Positions 20,045-29,718 of a stretch of DNA of 56,578 nt are shown one piece after another (the stretch's first letter is position 1; each line of letters starts with the position of its first letter). The stretch is from contig UQPP01000010.1 in NCBI GenBank assembly GCA_900543025.1, forward strand, positions 1 through 56,578. Reading direction: 5' to 3'. Under the pieces are notes generated by a model. That model was not told where the DNA came from. It ran no database searches and saw only the letters and a list, made by a program, of their open reading frames with translations. The stretch is from an uncultured Collinsella sp. (GTDB lineage: Bacteria > Actinomycetota > Coriobacteriia > Coriobacteriales > Coriobacteriaceae). Made by a program: the position numbers and the translations under genes.

Positions 20045-20386
20045 TTAGCGCTTCTCGGGGATGCGAGCAGCCTTGCCCACCTTGTCGCGGAGGTAGTACA
20101 GCTTGGCGCGACGGACGCGACCATGACGAACGACCTCGAGCTTGGCGATCTTGGGGCTGTGAAGCGGGAAGGTACGCTCAACACCGACACCGAAGGACAT
20201 CTTGCGGACGGTGAAGGTCTCGCGGGCACCGGCGCCGGCCATGCGGATGACGTCGCCCTGGAAGACCTGGATGCGCTCGCGGTCGCCTTCCTTAATGCGG
20301 TAGTGAACCTTGACGTTGTCGGCGACGCGAACCTGAGGAATGTCCTCGCGGATCTGCTGACGCTCGATTGCGCGGATGTAATCCAT
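20045..20386 (-). CDS. rplS: Ribosomal protein L19
   Basis: Large-subunit protein bL19 at the subunit interface. The core GDVIRMAGAGARETFTVRK, GVGVERTFPLHSPKI and RRAKLYYLRD is characteristic. 113 residues. ATG chosen with AAGGA 7 bases upstream; a TTG two codons earlier is unlikely. It has its own promoter and terminator and is therefore a single-gene transcript here. Confidence 0.97.
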   Translation of the reverse strand: MDYIRAIERQQIREDIPQVRVADNVKVHYRIKEGDRERIQVFQGDVIRMAGAGARETFTVRKMSFGVGVERTFPLHSPKIAKLEVVRHGRVRRAKLYYLRDKVGKAARIPEKR

Positions 20387-20455
20387 GTGCAATTCCTTAC
20401 TCTTCTAGAGGTGCCGTACCACCATGGCCGGCACGTAGTTGAACAAACGTATTCG

Positions 20456-20483
20456 AGTATACACGCGCGGGTTTCTGCTGCAA
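20456..20483 (-). promoter_or_regulatory. Promoter of rplS
   Basis: TTGCAG, 16 bases, TATACT on the minus strand, leaving a leader of about 60 bases before rplS. Confidence 0.6.
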
Positions 20484-20524
20484 GAACAATTTTTTACGCA
20501 GACAAAAAGACAAAACCCGCACAT

Positions 20525-20557
20525 GATAACCGCCCGTCTCACAAATGAGACGGGCGG
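20525..20557 (-). terminator. Hairpin after ppdK, probable terminator
   Basis: A perfect 12-bp stem (CCGCCCGTCTCA) with a 4-nt loop, followed by TTATCAT on the minus strand, 40 bases past the ppdK stop. Confidence 0.7.
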
Positions 20558-20597
20558 CATGAAGGGGGGGCTACACCAGGCGTCTACGCCCAAAACG

Positions 20598-23348
20598 TTA
20601 GGCGGAACGCTTGGCCTCGAGCTTGGCCTGGGCGGCCGCAAGACGTGCGAGGGGTACGCGATAGGGCGAGCAGGACACGTAATCCACGTCGGCCACGTTA
20701 AACAGGCCCTTGATGGACTTGGGGTCGCCGCCGTGCTCGCCGCACACGCCAAAGTGCATGTCGGGATTGGTGGCGCGACCCTTCTCGACGGCCATGCGCA
20801 CCAGCTCGAGTACCGCCGAGTCGATGGTCTCGAAGGGGTTGTCCTTCAAAATCTTCTTGTGCATGTACAGCGGGATGAACTTGCCCTCGGCGTCGTCGCG
20901 GGAGAAGCCGAAGGTCGTCTGCGTGAGGTCGTTGGTGCCAAAGCAGAAGAAGTCTGCATGATGGGCGATCTCGTCGGCAACCATGCAGGCACGCGGCAGC
21001 TCGAGCATCGTGCCCACGGGAATGTTGAGCTCGACGCCCTCCTCGGCGGATACCTCGGCGATGACACGCTCAATGACCTCGCGCGTCTGGACATGCTCGG
21101 CCGTAATGGAGACGAGCGGAACCATGATCTCGGGGCGCGGGTCGACGCCTTCCTTAATGAGGCGGCCGGCAGCCGTTGCGACGGCACGGACCTGCATGAG
21201 CGGCAGATCGCCAAAGACGACGGACAGGCGCACGCCGCGCAGGCCAAGCATCGGGTTGGACTCGACCATGCTGTCAATACGACGCAGGCGGGCACGCAGG
21301 GCAGTGAGCTCCTCCTCGGGAGCGCCGGCGGCCTCCTCCTTGGTGATGGCGACCTCGAGCTCGCGGGGATTATCCAAGAACTCGTGCAGCGGCGGATCGA
21401 GCAGGCGAACGACCACATCGCGACCGGACATGGTCTTGAACATCGCCAGGAAGTCCTCGGTCTGAACCTTGAGCAGGTCGGCCAGGGCCTGCTGCTTCAC
21501 GGTCTCTTCGTCAGACAGGATAAAGCACTGGATGATGTTCTTGCGGTCGCCCAAGAACATGTGCTCGGTGCGGCACAGACCGATGGCCTCGGCGCCAAAT
21601 TCGAGTGCGAGTGCAGCATCCTCGGGGCTGTCGGCGTTGACGCGCACATGGTTGGCGTGACCGTCGGTCTCGTCCAAACGGATCTCGTCGGCCCAGGACA
21701 GGATGGTGTCCAGGTCGCCGGTGAGCTCGGCCGAGACCAGGTCAACGGCGCCGTCGACGACGATGCCCTGGGTGCCGTCGATGGAGATGACATCGCCCTC
21801 GTGCAGCACGCGATCGCTACCCTCGATGCGCACGACCTTCTCGGCGGCGTCGATATGGAAGCGCTCGACACCGCAGACGCAGGGCGTACCCATGCCGCGG
21901 GCGATAACGGCGGCATGGCTCGTCTTACCGCCATGGCTGGTGAGGATGCCCTCGGCGGCAACCATGCCCTTCAGGTCGTCGGGGTTGGTCTCCCAGCGAA
22001 CCAGGATGACCTTGTGGCCCTCGTTGGCGCGCGCGACGGCGTCATCACTCGAGAACACGACCTCGCCCACGGCGGCGCCGGGGCTGGCATTGAGGCCGGT
22101 AGCAAGTGCCTCGTACTTCTTGGAGGCATCGAACTGCGGATGCAAGAGCTGGTCGAGCTGCGCAGGGTCGATGCGGCTGACGGCCTCCTCGCGAGTGATC
22201 AGGCCCTCCTCGACCATCTCGATAGCGATGCGCAGCGCGGCGGTGGCGGTACGCTTGCCCACGCGGGTCTGGAGCATCCAGAGCTTGCCCTGCTCGATGG
22301 TGAACTCGATATCGCACATATCGCGATAATGATCCTCGAGCGTAAGGAACACGCGCTCGAGCTCCTCGCCTGCGGAATCGAGCCCCGGGGTGGTCTTGAG
22401 GTCAGCGATAGGCTCAGTGTTGCGGATGCCAGCGACAACGTCCTCGCCTTGGGCATTAACCAAAAAGTCACCGTAGAACTCCTTGGTGCCGTCGGCCGGG
22501 TTGCGCGTAAAGGCAACACCGGTCGCAGAGGTCTCGCCCTTGTTGCCAAAGGCCATGGCCTGGACGTTGACGGCGGTGCCGAGCTCGTCGGAGATGCCGT
22601 GCTGTTTGCGATAGATGCAGGCGCGCTCGTTCATCCAGCTGCCAAAGACGGCCTGGATGGCAAGGCGCAGCTGGAGCTCCGGATCGTGTGGGAAGACGGG
22701 CTTGCCATCGGCGACCTCGAGCTCGGGATACAGGGCGGCATCGACGTTCTCGGAGAAGATGCCCTTAAAGGTCTCGACGAGTTCCTGCAGGTCCTCGGCC
22801 GAAAGCTCGGAGTCGACGCGGACGCCGGCGACCAGGCGTGCCTGGGTCAGCGCGTTCTCGAACAGGTCGGCGTCAACGCCCATAACGACGTTGGAGAACA
22901 TCTGAATAAAGCGGCGGTAGCTATCCCAAGCAAAACGCGGATTTTGCGTCTGGGCGATGAGCCCCTGAACGGAGTCGTCGTTGAGGCCTAAGTTGAGGAC
23001 CGTGTCCATCATGCCGGGCATGGAGAACGGAGCGCCCGAACGAACCGACACGAGCAGCGGATCGGAGGCGTCGCCGAGCTTCTTGCCACAGCGGGCCTCG
23101 AGGTCTGCCTCGGCAGCAACAATCTCATCGAGTGCGCCCTCGGGCCACACGTTGCCGGCACCGGAGTACTCGACGCAAGTCTGGCAGGTAATGGTAAAGC
23201 CACCGGGAACCGGCAGGCCGATGCGGCTCATCTCGGCAAGGTTTGCGCCCTTGCCGCCAAGCACGAAGTTCATGGACTTGTCGCCCTCAGTGACACAGGT
23301 GCCCTGGGCGTCGGTTCCAAAACGGTAAACCCTCTTGCAATCGCTCAC
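20598..23348 (-). CDS. ppdK: Pyruvate, phosphate dikinase
   Basis: Interconverts pyruvate + ATP + Pi and PEP + AMP + PPi; in anaerobes often used glycolytically with PPi. N-terminal ATP-grasp domain, central swivelling domain with the phosphohistidine loop GGKTSHAAVIARGMGTPCVCG (written here only to mark the catalytic His and the threonine before the Ser-His that PDRP modifies), and a C-terminal PEP-binding TIM barrel (GTNDLTQTTFGFSRDD, CGEHGGD). 916 residues from a GTG with AGGGGAAG upstream. Its dedicated regulatory kinase is the next gene upstream, 249 bases away, so control by reversible phosphorylation is very likely. Confidence 0.97.
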   Translation of the reverse strand: MSDCKRVYRFGTDAQGTCVTEGDKSMNFVLGGKGANLAEMSRIGLPVPGGFTITCQTCVEYSGAGNVWPEGALDEIVAAEADLEARCGKKLGDASDPLLVSVRSGAPFSMPGMMDTVLNLGLNDDSVQGLIAQTQNPRFAWDSYRRFIQMFSNVVMGVDADLFENALTQARLVAGVRVDSELSAEDLQELVETFKGIFSENVDAALYPELEVADGKPVFPHDPELQLRLAIQAVFGSWMNERACIYRKQHGISDELGTAVNVQAMAFGNKGETSATGVAFTRNPADGTKEFYGDFLVNAQGEDVVAGIRNTEPIADLKTTPGLDSAGEELERVFLTLEDHYRDMCDIEFTIEQGKLWMLQTRVGKRTATAALRIAIEMVEEGLITREEAVSRIDPAQLDQLLHPQFDASKKYEALATGLNASPGAAVGEVVFSSDDAVARANEGHKVILVRWETNPDDLKGMVAAEGILTSHGGKTSHAAVIARGMGTPCVCGVERFHIDAAEKVVRIEGSDRVLHEGDVISIDGTQGIVVDGAVDLVSAELTGDLDTILSWADEIRLDETDGHANHVRVNADSPEDAALALEFGAEAIGLCRTEHMFLGDRKNIIQCFILSDEETVKQQALADLLKVQTEDFLAMFKTMSGRDVVVRLLDPPLHEFLDNPRELEVAITKEEAAGAPEEELTALRARLRRIDSMVESNPMLGLRGVRLSVVFGDLPLMQVRAVATAAGRLIKEGVDPRPEIMVPLVSITAEHVQTREVIERVIAEVSAEEGVELNIPVGTMLELPRACMVADEIAHHADFFCFGTNDLTQTTFGFSRDDAEGKFIPLYMHKKILKDNPFETIDSAVLELVRMAVEKGRATNPDMHFGVCGEHGGDPKSIKGLFNVADVDYVSCSPYRVPLARLAAAQAKLEAKRSA

Positions 23349-23597
23349 GATACTTCCCCTTCCATGCACTTACGCGCACGACCGTGGTAACGAATCGACC
23401 CACCGGATGCGGGCCGTGAGGGAACTATACGGCGGGATTTGAACGGGCTTGAGCAGAGGATACGCGGTTTGGTAAACGTGCTAAAACTGGCGGTAAACGG
23501 TAGGTAAAGGTGGTTACCTTATGAAGATACCACTGTAAGAAAGTGCAGGTCAGTTGCGATATTTTTGCTAAATCGCTTTATCAAAATGCTGCTACTA
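23349..23597 (-). promoter_or_regulatory. 249-base gap between the PPDK regulator and ppdK
   Basis: No gene seen. The part nearest ppdK has a possible -10 (TATAGT) without a convincing -35. An AT-richer stretch lies near the regulator stop. It probably holds the ppdK promoter and leader; I see no terminator hairpin with a T tract for the upstream gene. Confidence 0.35.
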
Positions 23598-24464
23598 TTA
23601 GGCTCGACGGGCGGCGCGGCAGGCACGGGCTTCTTGGATTTCCTCCAAGTGGCTAATGATCTCGGAGGCGCTTTCCTCGATGGCCTTGCCGTCGGTACGC
23701 ACCACAAAGCAGCCTAGGCGCTTCATGAGGGCACGAGCTTCCTCAAGCTCGCTGCGCACGCTCTCGAGCTCGGCATAGGAGCCGGCAACGGCACGAGCGT
23801 AGTCATCGCCCAAGCGGCTATCGCGAATTTCGGAAATCACATCGACGGTCGAAATCAGGCCGAACAGGCGCATCGGGTCAACCTCGTATATCGACTTCGG
23901 CGGCTCCATGCCATGGGCCAACGGAACATTGGCAACCTTGTAACCTTGATAGGCCAGATACATCGACAGCGGCGTCTTGGACGTGCGCGATACGCCCAGC
24001 AGCACGATATCGGCACCCGACAGATCGTCGCAACCGCGCCCGTCGTCGTGCTCAACGAAATACTCCATGGCCTCGATACGATGGAAATAGCGGTCATCGG
24101 TCCTGTGAATCACGCCCGCGATGCCCTTGGGCGGCACACCGATGAGCGACGACAGCACGGCGAGCGTCGGGCCGATCAGGTCGACCGAGCGGATATGCAG
24201 CATACCCAGGTAATCGAGCACGCGGGCGCGAAGCGCCGGATCGACAATGGTATGGAACACGGCAATATCGCGATGGTCTGCATCGACACGCGGGCCCACA
24301 AACGATTTAACCTGCTCCACCGAGGTCACCTTGGGCAGGCGCAAGAGATGAAAAGCCCCTTCATCAAATTGCCCGGACGCCGCAAGCACCACCTCACAAG
24401 CGGTATCGCCGAGCGAGTCGGAGATAACGATAACGGTGGGACGAGCGGTGACCGGGCAATCCAT
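23598..24464 (-). CDS. PPDK regulatory protein (bifunctional Ser/Thr kinase / phosphorylase, DUF299)
   Basis: Inactivates PPDK by ADP-dependent phosphorylation of a threonine beside its catalytic His and reactivates it by Pi-dependent dephosphorylation (known for the family). The P-loop-like nucleotide site is GVSRTSKTPLSMYLA near residues 158-172; the N-terminal VIVISDSLGDTA is the family start. 288 residues. The C-terminal ~30 residues are a charged, Ala/Arg-rich helix. It lies just upstream of ppdK, matching substrate to regulator; the PEP-synthase-regulating paralogue is excluded by this context rather than by sequence. Confidence 0.92.
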   Translation of the reverse strand: MDCPVTARPTVIVISDSLGDTACEVVLAASGQFDEGAFHLLRLPKVTSVEQVKSFVGPRVDADHRDIAVFHTIVDPALRARVLDYLGMLHIRSVDLIGPTLAVLSSLIGVPPKGIAGVIHRTDDRYFHRIEAMEYFVEHDDGRGCDDLSGADIVLLGVSRTSKTPLSMYLAYQGYKVANVPLAHGMEPPKSIYEVDPMRLFGLISTVDVISEIRDSRLGDDYARAVAGSYAELESVRSELEEARALMKRLGCFVVRTDGKAIEESASEIISHLEEIQEARACRAARRA

Positions 24465-24498
24465 GCGGGGCTCCTTTTGCGTTTATGCGCAGGCTGGC

Positions 24499-26595
24499 TT
24501 ACTTTTTGCGGGCAAGCTCACCGATGTTGGCGATGCCGGAGAAAACGGCCTCGAAGCGGTTGAGCAGCTTAAGGCGATTATCGCGGAGCTGCTCGTCCTT
24601 GTCCATGACCATAACCTCGTCGAAGAAACGGTCGATGGGCGCGCGCAGGGCGGCGAGGGCGGCAAATGCGGCCGGGTAATCCTCGGCAGCGAGGGCGGCA
24701 TCTACAGCGGTCTGAGCAGCCTCGGAGGCATCGGCAAGCGCGAGCTCGACCTCGCCCATCAGGCTGCGGTCGTACTCCACGCCCACCTCGGGCTTGGAGA
24801 TATGCGCGGCGCGAGCATAGGCGGTCGCAAGGTTGTCGAACGTCTCGGCGTCGTTCTTGCGGGCCTCGTCGAGGGCGGCGCAGCGGGCGAAGAAGACGGA
24901 CGGAGCGATGATGTGCACCGCGGAGACGGCGGCAACGGTATCGGCCGGGACCTTTTCGTCGCGGGCCATGCTCACCAGGCGGCCATGGAAGAAGTCACGA
25001 ACCTGCTGGGCGACCTCGGCGGCGTCGAACTCAATGCCCTGCTCACTGTAGAGCTCGAGGGCGAAGTCGATGAGCGTCGTGGGGTCGATCGGCAGGCGGT
25101 CGCGCAGGATGTTGATGATGCCGATAGCGGCACGACGCAGCGCGTAGGGGTCGGAGGAGCCGGTCGGGGGCTCGCCAATGGCAAAGATACCGGCGATGGT
25201 ATCGAGCTTGTCGGCGCAGGCCACGATGCAGCCAGCGGTGCCCTCGGGCAGCTCGTCACCGGCAAAGCGGGGACGATAATGATCGCGAATGGCGTGGGCG
25301 ACCTCGTCGTTCTCCCCCATCGCGGTGGCGTAGTAACCGCCCATCACGCCCTGCTGGCTCGTGAACTCGACGACGGCGTTGGATACCAAGTCGGCCTTGC
25401 ACAGGTGCGCGGCGCGAGCGGCATCGGCGGCCAGGTGGGCGCCCAGATGGGCCTCGCGAGCGATGGCAAGCGCGAGTTGCTCAATGCGCTCGGACTTGGC
25501 GAGCACGCTACCGAGCTTCTCCTGGAAGGCGACCTTGGCCAGACGCTCGCGGAACTCGTCGAGGGAGATCTTCAGGTCCTCCTCGTAGAAGAACTTGGCA
25601 TCGTCCAGACGGGCACGCACGACGCGCTCGTTGCCGTCGATCACGCGCTCGGCGTTCTCGGGCTTGCTGTTGGAGACGACCACGAACTCACGCGTGAGCT
25701 TGCCCTCGCCGTCATAGATCGGGAAGTAGCGCTGGTTGGTGAGCATGGACTCGCAGATGATCTCGTGCGGGACCTTGAGGAACTCCTCATCGAAGGTACC
25801 GACGAGCACCGTCGGCCACTCGCAGAGGTTGATGACCTCCTCAAAGACCTTCTTGGGCGTATCGACATGGCAGCCGGGACGGGCAGCCTCGACCTCGGCG
25901 ATACCGGCAAGGATGGCCTCGCGACGGCGCTCGGCAGAAAGCACGCCGGCGTCCTCGAGCACCTGCTCGTAGACGGCGGGGCTGGCGACCACATGGTCAC
26001 CGGGGCCAAGCACGCGATGACCACGCGTGGTGTTGCCACTCGTCACGTCGGCAAACGACACGGGCACAACGTCCTCGCCCAGAAGGCAGCAGATCCAGCG
26101 GACCGGACGAACAAAGGTCGCATGCTCGTGACCCCAGCGCTGAGAGCGGTAGTTGGGCCACTGCAGGCCAGCGATAGTCTTCTCGCACAGGGCCGTCAGG
26201 ATCGGGGTGGCCGGGGCGGAAGGGATGTTCTTCTCGGCAAAGACGTACTCACGGCCGTCGGTGTCCTCGCGACGGACCAGATCCTCGGCAGCCACACCGC
26301 ACTTGCGGGCGAAGCCCTGGGCGGCCTTGGTGGCGTTACCGCCGGCATCGAAGGCGATGTTGGCCGCGGGGCCGCGCTTGACCTCGTGAACCTCGTCGGT
26401 CGCGGTGGCGACGTCGGCAACGAGCGCAGCCAGGCGGCGCGGGCTCGAGATCACGCGGACCTCGCCGTGGGCCAGACCGGCCTCGTCGAGACCCTTGGCG
26501 ATCATGGTGCCAAGCTGCTTGACGGCATTGTTCAGCGGTGCGGAGGGCATTTCTTCCGTACCGATCTCAAACAGGAAATCCTTAGCGTCTGCCAT
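24499..26595 (-). CDS. glyS: Glycine-tRNA ligase beta subunit
   Basis: Beta subunit of the alpha2/beta2 bacterial GlyRS, which binds tRNA-Gly. It starts KDFLFEIGTEEMPSAPL, the family N-terminus; the HD-like central part and the C-terminal DALR anticodon-binding domain are present. 698 residues, full length. It follows glyQ by three bases with a G-rich ribosome site inside the glyQ end. The two-subunit form is shared by many bacteria and rules out the single-chain alpha2 enzyme here. Confidence 0.97.
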   Translation of the reverse strand: MADAKDFLFEIGTEEMPSAPLNNAVKQLGTMIAKGLDEAGLAHGEVRVISSPRRLAALVADVATATDEVHEVKRGPAANIAFDAGGNATKAAQGFARKCGVAAEDLVRREDTDGREYVFAEKNIPSAPATPILTALCEKTIAGLQWPNYRSQRWGHEHATFVRPVRWICCLLGEDVVPVSFADVTSGNTTRGHRVLGPGDHVVASPAVYEQVLEDAGVLSAERRREAILAGIAEVEAARPGCHVDTPKKVFEEVINLCEWPTVLVGTFDEEFLKVPHEIICESMLTNQRYFPIYDGEGKLTREFVVVSNSKPENAERVIDGNERVVRARLDDAKFFYEEDLKISLDEFRERLAKVAFQEKLGSVLAKSERIEQLALAIAREAHLGAHLAADAARAAHLCKADLVSNAVVEFTSQQGVMGGYYATAMGENDEVAHAIRDHYRPRFAGDELPEGTAGCIVACADKLDTIAGIFAIGEPPTGSSDPYALRRAAIGIINILRDRLPIDPTTLIDFALELYSEQGIEFDAAEVAQQVRDFFHGRLVSMARDEKVPADTVAAVSAVHIIAPSVFFARCAALDEARKNDAETFDNLATAYARAAHISKPEVGVEYDRSLMGEVELALADASEAAQTAVDAALAAEDYPAAFAALAALRAPIDRFFDEVMVMDKDEQLRDNRLKLLNRFEAVFSGIANIGELARKK

Positions 26596-26598
26596 GGC

Positions 26599-27510
26599 TT
26601 ACGCCACCTCGCCTTCCTGATCGGCATTCTCGTTGACTCCGGCGACCTCGGCCATGTAGGCCTCGCAGCACGCCTTGGCGACGGCGCGGACGCGCAGGAT
26701 GTAGTTGGCACGCTCGACCGCGGACAGGGCGCCGCGAGCATCGAGCAGGTTGAAAGCGTGGCTGCACTTCATGACGCAGTCATATGCCGGCAGCGGCAGC
26801 TTGCGCTCCAGGCAGGAAAGGCACTCGGCCTCGTAGTCGTCAAACTTCTGACGCATCATCTCGACGTTGGCGACCTCAAAGTTATAGGCACTGAACTCGC
26901 GCTCGTTCTCGAGGAACACGTCGCCATAGGTCATGGGCGTGCCGTCGGGCAGGTAGCTCCACACCAGGTCGTAGACCGAGTTAACGCCCTGGGCGTACAT
27001 GGCGATACGCTCCAGGCCGTAGGTGATCTCGACGGGCACGGGGTCGACCTCGATGCCGCCCACCTGCTGGAAGTACGTAAACTGCGTGACCTCCATGCCA
27101 TTGAGCCAGACCTCCCAGCCAAGGCCCCAGGCGCCGAGCGTCGGGCTCTCCCAGTCGTCCTCGACAAAGCGGACGTCATGGTCGTTGGGGTCCAGACCGA
27201 TAGCGGCAAGAGACCCCAGGTAGAGCTCCTGGGCGTTAACCGGAGAAGGCTTGATGAGCACCTGGAACTGATAGTAGTGCTGCATGCGGTTGGGGTTCTC
27301 GCCGTAGCGGCCGTCGGCGGGACGGCGGCAGGGCTGCGCATAGCAGGTGCGCCACTCGGCGGGACCGAGCGAGCGCAGCGTGGTCGCGGTATGGAAGGTA
27401 CCGGCACCGACCTCGGAGTCATAGGGCTGCATAATGACGCAGCCCTGCTCGCCCCAGTACTGCTGGAGGCGCAGGATGATGTCTTGGAAGGAAAGCGATG
27501 AAGCGTTCAT
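26599..27510 (-). CDS. glyQ: Glycine-tRNA ligase alpha subunit
   Basis: Catalytic alpha subunit of alpha2/beta2 GlyRS. LSFQDIILRLQQYWGEQGC and MQPYDSEVGAGTFHTATTLR are family hallmarks; the class II core includes RYGENPNRMQHYYQFQVL. 303 residues. AGAGG is close to the ATG. It lies 60 bases after lepB; no T-box or other leader structure was recognised in that gap. Confidence 0.98.
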   Translation of the reverse strand: MNASSLSFQDIILRLQQYWGEQGCVIMQPYDSEVGAGTFHTATTLRSLGPAEWRTCYAQPCRRPADGRYGENPNRMQHYYQFQVLIKPSPVNAQELYLGSLAAIGLDPNDHDVRFVEDDWESPTLGAWGLGWEVWLNGMEVTQFTYFQQVGGIEVDPVPVEITYGLERIAMYAQGVNSVYDLVWSYLPDGTPMTYGDVFLENEREFSAYNFEVANVEMMRQKFDDYEAECLSCLERKLPLPAYDCVMKCSHAFNLLDARGALSAVERANYILRVRAVAKACCEAYMAEVAGVNENADQEGEVA

Positions 27511-27569
27511 GCCTCTAATATCCCCTCGTCGAAACGATTACACGGTTAGGTACTGTACTATAGCGGTTT

Positions 27570-28133
27570 TTAGTCGATAGCGCCGATGCGGTTGAGCGGC
27601 CAGTAGCGCACAAGCGCCACAGCGATCAAATCAGAGCGATCGACGGGACCAAAGTAGCGTGAGTCGGCAGAGTTTTCGCGGTTGTCGCCCATCACCCACA
27701 CGCACCCGTCGGGAACGGTGTAGGGATAACTTACCTGAGCACCGGGCGCTTGGACCGAAAGTTGCCAGCTCATGCCCGTCGTATAGTCCTCGTCGAGCGC
27801 TTGGCCGTCAACGACCACCTTGCCATCCTGCAGGTCGACCGTCTGGCCGGCCGTGGCAATAACACGCTTGACAAGAACATCATGCTCGGAGGTGCCATCG
27901 GGGTTGTGAAACACCACGATATCGCCCTGCTTGACGGGCTGACCGAGCTCGAGGCTCACCTTTTGTGCCAGGATCTGGTCGCCAATCTCGATCGTGGACT
28001 CCATGGAGCCGGTGGGCACCACAAAGGGCTCGACCACAAACGAGCGAATCAAGAAGGTGGCGACCAATGCGATCGCGATGACCGCGATCCACTCAAAAGC
28101 GCCCCTCAACGCGGAATGCTGCGATGGAACCAT
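27570..28133 (-). CDS. lepB: Signal peptidase I
   Basis: Membrane-bound serine protease that removes signal peptides outside the membrane. One N-terminal membrane anchor (AVIAIALVATFLIRSF), catalytic Ser in VPTGSMEST, catalytic Lys in LVKRVIATAGQ, and box E GDNRENSADSRYFG. 187 residues, the short Gram-positive form. ATG chosen (AGGAG 5 bases upstream) over a GTG two codons earlier; it overlaps the end of trmD in a rpsP-khpA-rimM-trmD-lepB operon. Confidence 0.95.
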   Translation of the reverse strand: MVPSQHSALRGAFEWIAVIAIALVATFLIRSFVVEPFVVPTGSMESTIEIGDQILAQKVSLELGQPVKQGDIVVFHNPDGTSEHDVLVKRVIATAGQTVDLQDGKVVVDGQALDEDYTTGMSWQLSVQAPGAQVSYPYTVPDGCVWVMGDNRENSADSRYFGPVDRSDLIAVALVRYWPLNRIGAID

Positions 28134-28135
28134 TC

Positions 28136-28894
28136 TCACTCCTCGCTCTGCGAATACGAAGCGTCCAAAATCTCCTGCGCGTACGCACGCTCCTGGGGCG
28201 TAAGGCGCGCCGTCTCGATCAGATCGGGACGCCAGCGGCAGGTGCGCTCGATGGCGTTCTTGCGACGCCAGGCATCGACCTTGGCGTGATCGCCACTCAC
28301 GAGCACCGGCGGCACGCCCTCGCCGTTGAACTCGGCGGGACGGGTGTACTGCGCGTACTCGAGCAGGCCTCCGTCCTCGGCGGTCGAGAACGACTCGTCC
28401 ACATTGCTCATCTCGTCGCCCAGGGCGCCGGGAATCAGGCGTACGACGGCATCGGCAACGACCATAGCGGGAAGTTCGCCACCCGTAAGCACGTAGTCGC
28501 CGATCGACAGACGCTCATCGGCATACGCATACGCACGCTCGTCGACGCCCTCGTAGCGGCTGCACACAAACAGCAGGCGCTCACTTTTGAGCAGGCGCTC
28601 GGCCACATGTTGCGTAAAGGGCTCGCCACAGGGGGTGAAGAACACTACGGTGGGCTTGGGACCCTCGGAGCTGATGGCCTCGATGGCCTCTGCGATAGGC
28701 TCGACCTTCATGAGCATGCCCTGCCCGCCGCCGTACGGCTCGTCATCGACGGTACGATGGCGGTCGTGCGTCCAGTCGCGCAGGTTATACGCCTTAAAAT
28801 CAAAAAGGCCGGCCTTGCGGGCGCGGCCCAAAATCGACGTGGACATGACGGGCTCAAACATCTCGGGAAAGACCGAAAGGGTCTCAATCAGCAT
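28136..28894 (-). CDS. trmD: tRNA (guanine-N1)-methyltransferase
   Basis: Makes m1G37 in tRNA, preventing frameshifting. IETLSVFPEMFEP is the family start; DEPYGGGQGML and the SPOUT knot (SIGDYVLTGGELPAMV) are present. 252 residues. The stop overlaps the start region of lepB; rimM is 10 bases upstream, the standard order. Confidence 0.97.
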   Translation of the reverse strand: MLIETLSVFPEMFEPVMSTSILGRARKAGLFDFKAYNLRDWTHDRHRTVDDEPYGGGQGMLMKVEPIAEAIEAISSEGPKPTVVFFTPCGEPFTQHVAERLLKSERLLFVCSRYEGVDERAYAYADERLSIGDYVLTGGELPAMVVADAVVRLIPGALGDEMSNVDESFSTAEDGGLLEYAQYTRPAEFNGEGVPPVLVSGDHAKVDAWRRKNAIERTCRWRPDLIETARLTPQERAYAQEILDASYSQSEE

Positions 28895-28904
28895 GTTGTC
28901 CTCC

Positions 28905-29426
28905 CTACTTGTCCATATCGATCAGGCCGTCCATCACGTGGACGGAAATTGTTCCTGCATCGGGAAGATCGAGCACGACTTGCTCGATCACGGGAATCAG
29001 TACCTCGCCGTACCGATCACCCTCGACAACCCAAACATCGTTAGCGGGCGTCGACATGATCTCGACGATCGTGCCGAGCGAGCCGAAGCGCTCGTCGACC
29101 ACCTCGCGACCCATCAGGTCGGTATAGGCAGCGTCGAGCGAATCGAGCTCAAAATCGTCACGATTTGCCAGCACGTAGCATCCCGTGATGCCCTCGGCGG
29201 CTGTCAAGTCGTCAATGCCCTCAAACGAGACCAGATCGCCATCGCCCGTATCGGTGACGGACACGACCGTGCAAAAGCGGTCGCGCTTGAGCGCCGGCGG
29301 CGTCAGAGCGACCCGCATACCCGGCTCTAATACAGAAGGAAGCCCCCGCAGCGGCTGCGCGAGGACCTCCCCCTTCCTTCCGTGCGGCTTGACCACACGG
29401 GCGATGTTTTTGTACTGGGACCTCAA
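28905..29426 (-). CDS. rimM: 16S rRNA processing protein RimM
   Basis: Assists maturation of the 30S head through S19. Two beta-barrel domains: an N-terminal RimM domain starting IARVVKPHGRKGEV and a C-terminal PRC barrel (LMGREVVDERFGSLG ... YGEVLIPVI). 173 residues. Four bases after khpA; trmD follows. Confidence 0.95.
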   Translation of the reverse strand: MRSQYKNIARVVKPHGRKGEVLAQPLRGLPSVLEPGMRVALTPPALKRDRFCTVVSVTDTGDGDLVSFEGIDDLTAAEGITGCYVLANRDDFELDSLDAAYTDLMGREVVDERFGSLGTIVEIMSTPANDVWVVEGDRYGEVLIPVIEQVVLDLPDAGTISVHVMDGLIDMDK

Positions 29427-29430
29427 GGTC

Positions 29431-29715
29431 CTAGCCCAGAACCTCTACCTCGACAGCAGTGTCGAGGCGAGCGGCCAGTGCACGGGCGAGCGTGCGAATG
29501 GCCTTGATGGTACGGCCACGACGGCCGATGACCTTAGCGACGTCATCCTCGGCGACCGAAACCTCAATTGTAGAGGCGTCGTCACCATCGATGACCTCAA
29601 GGCTCACGGAATCCGGGTCGTCGACGATCTGAACAACGAGATATTCGACGAGATCGGCGATGCGATCTGAGAGCATTGCCTCACCCTCGAGCTGTGCAGC
29701 GTCAACCTCAGGCAC
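29431..29715 (-). CDS. khpA: KH-domain RNA-binding protein KhpA
   Basis: Small single-KH protein (94 residues) with the GxxG loop as GRRG in KVIGRRGRTIKAIR. It binds RNA, and in firmicutes KhpA-KhpB affects cell elongation and division. GTG start with GAGGAG upstream, three bases after rpsP. Order rpsP-khpA-rimM-trmD is widely conserved. Confidence 0.93.
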   Translation of the reverse strand: MPEVDAAQLEGEAMLSDRIADLVEYLVVQIVDDPDSVSLEVIDGDDASTIEVSVAEDDVAKVIGRRGRTIKAIRTLARALAARLDTAVEVEVLG

Positions 29716-29718
29716 GAT

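Noticed and set aside
20439..22991. An ~850-codon + strand open frame over ppdK
   Set aside because: Antisense to ppdK; the minus-strand protein has all PPDK motifs, so the other frame is an artefact of composition.
24436..27501. A ~1,020-codon + strand open frame over glyS and glyQ
   Set aside because: Antisense shadow of the glycyl-tRNA synthetase genes, rich in low-complexity sequence and without any family signature.
27511..27569. T-box or glycine riboswitch before glyQ
   Set aside because: The 59-base gap is too short and has no specifier or aptamer-like structure.
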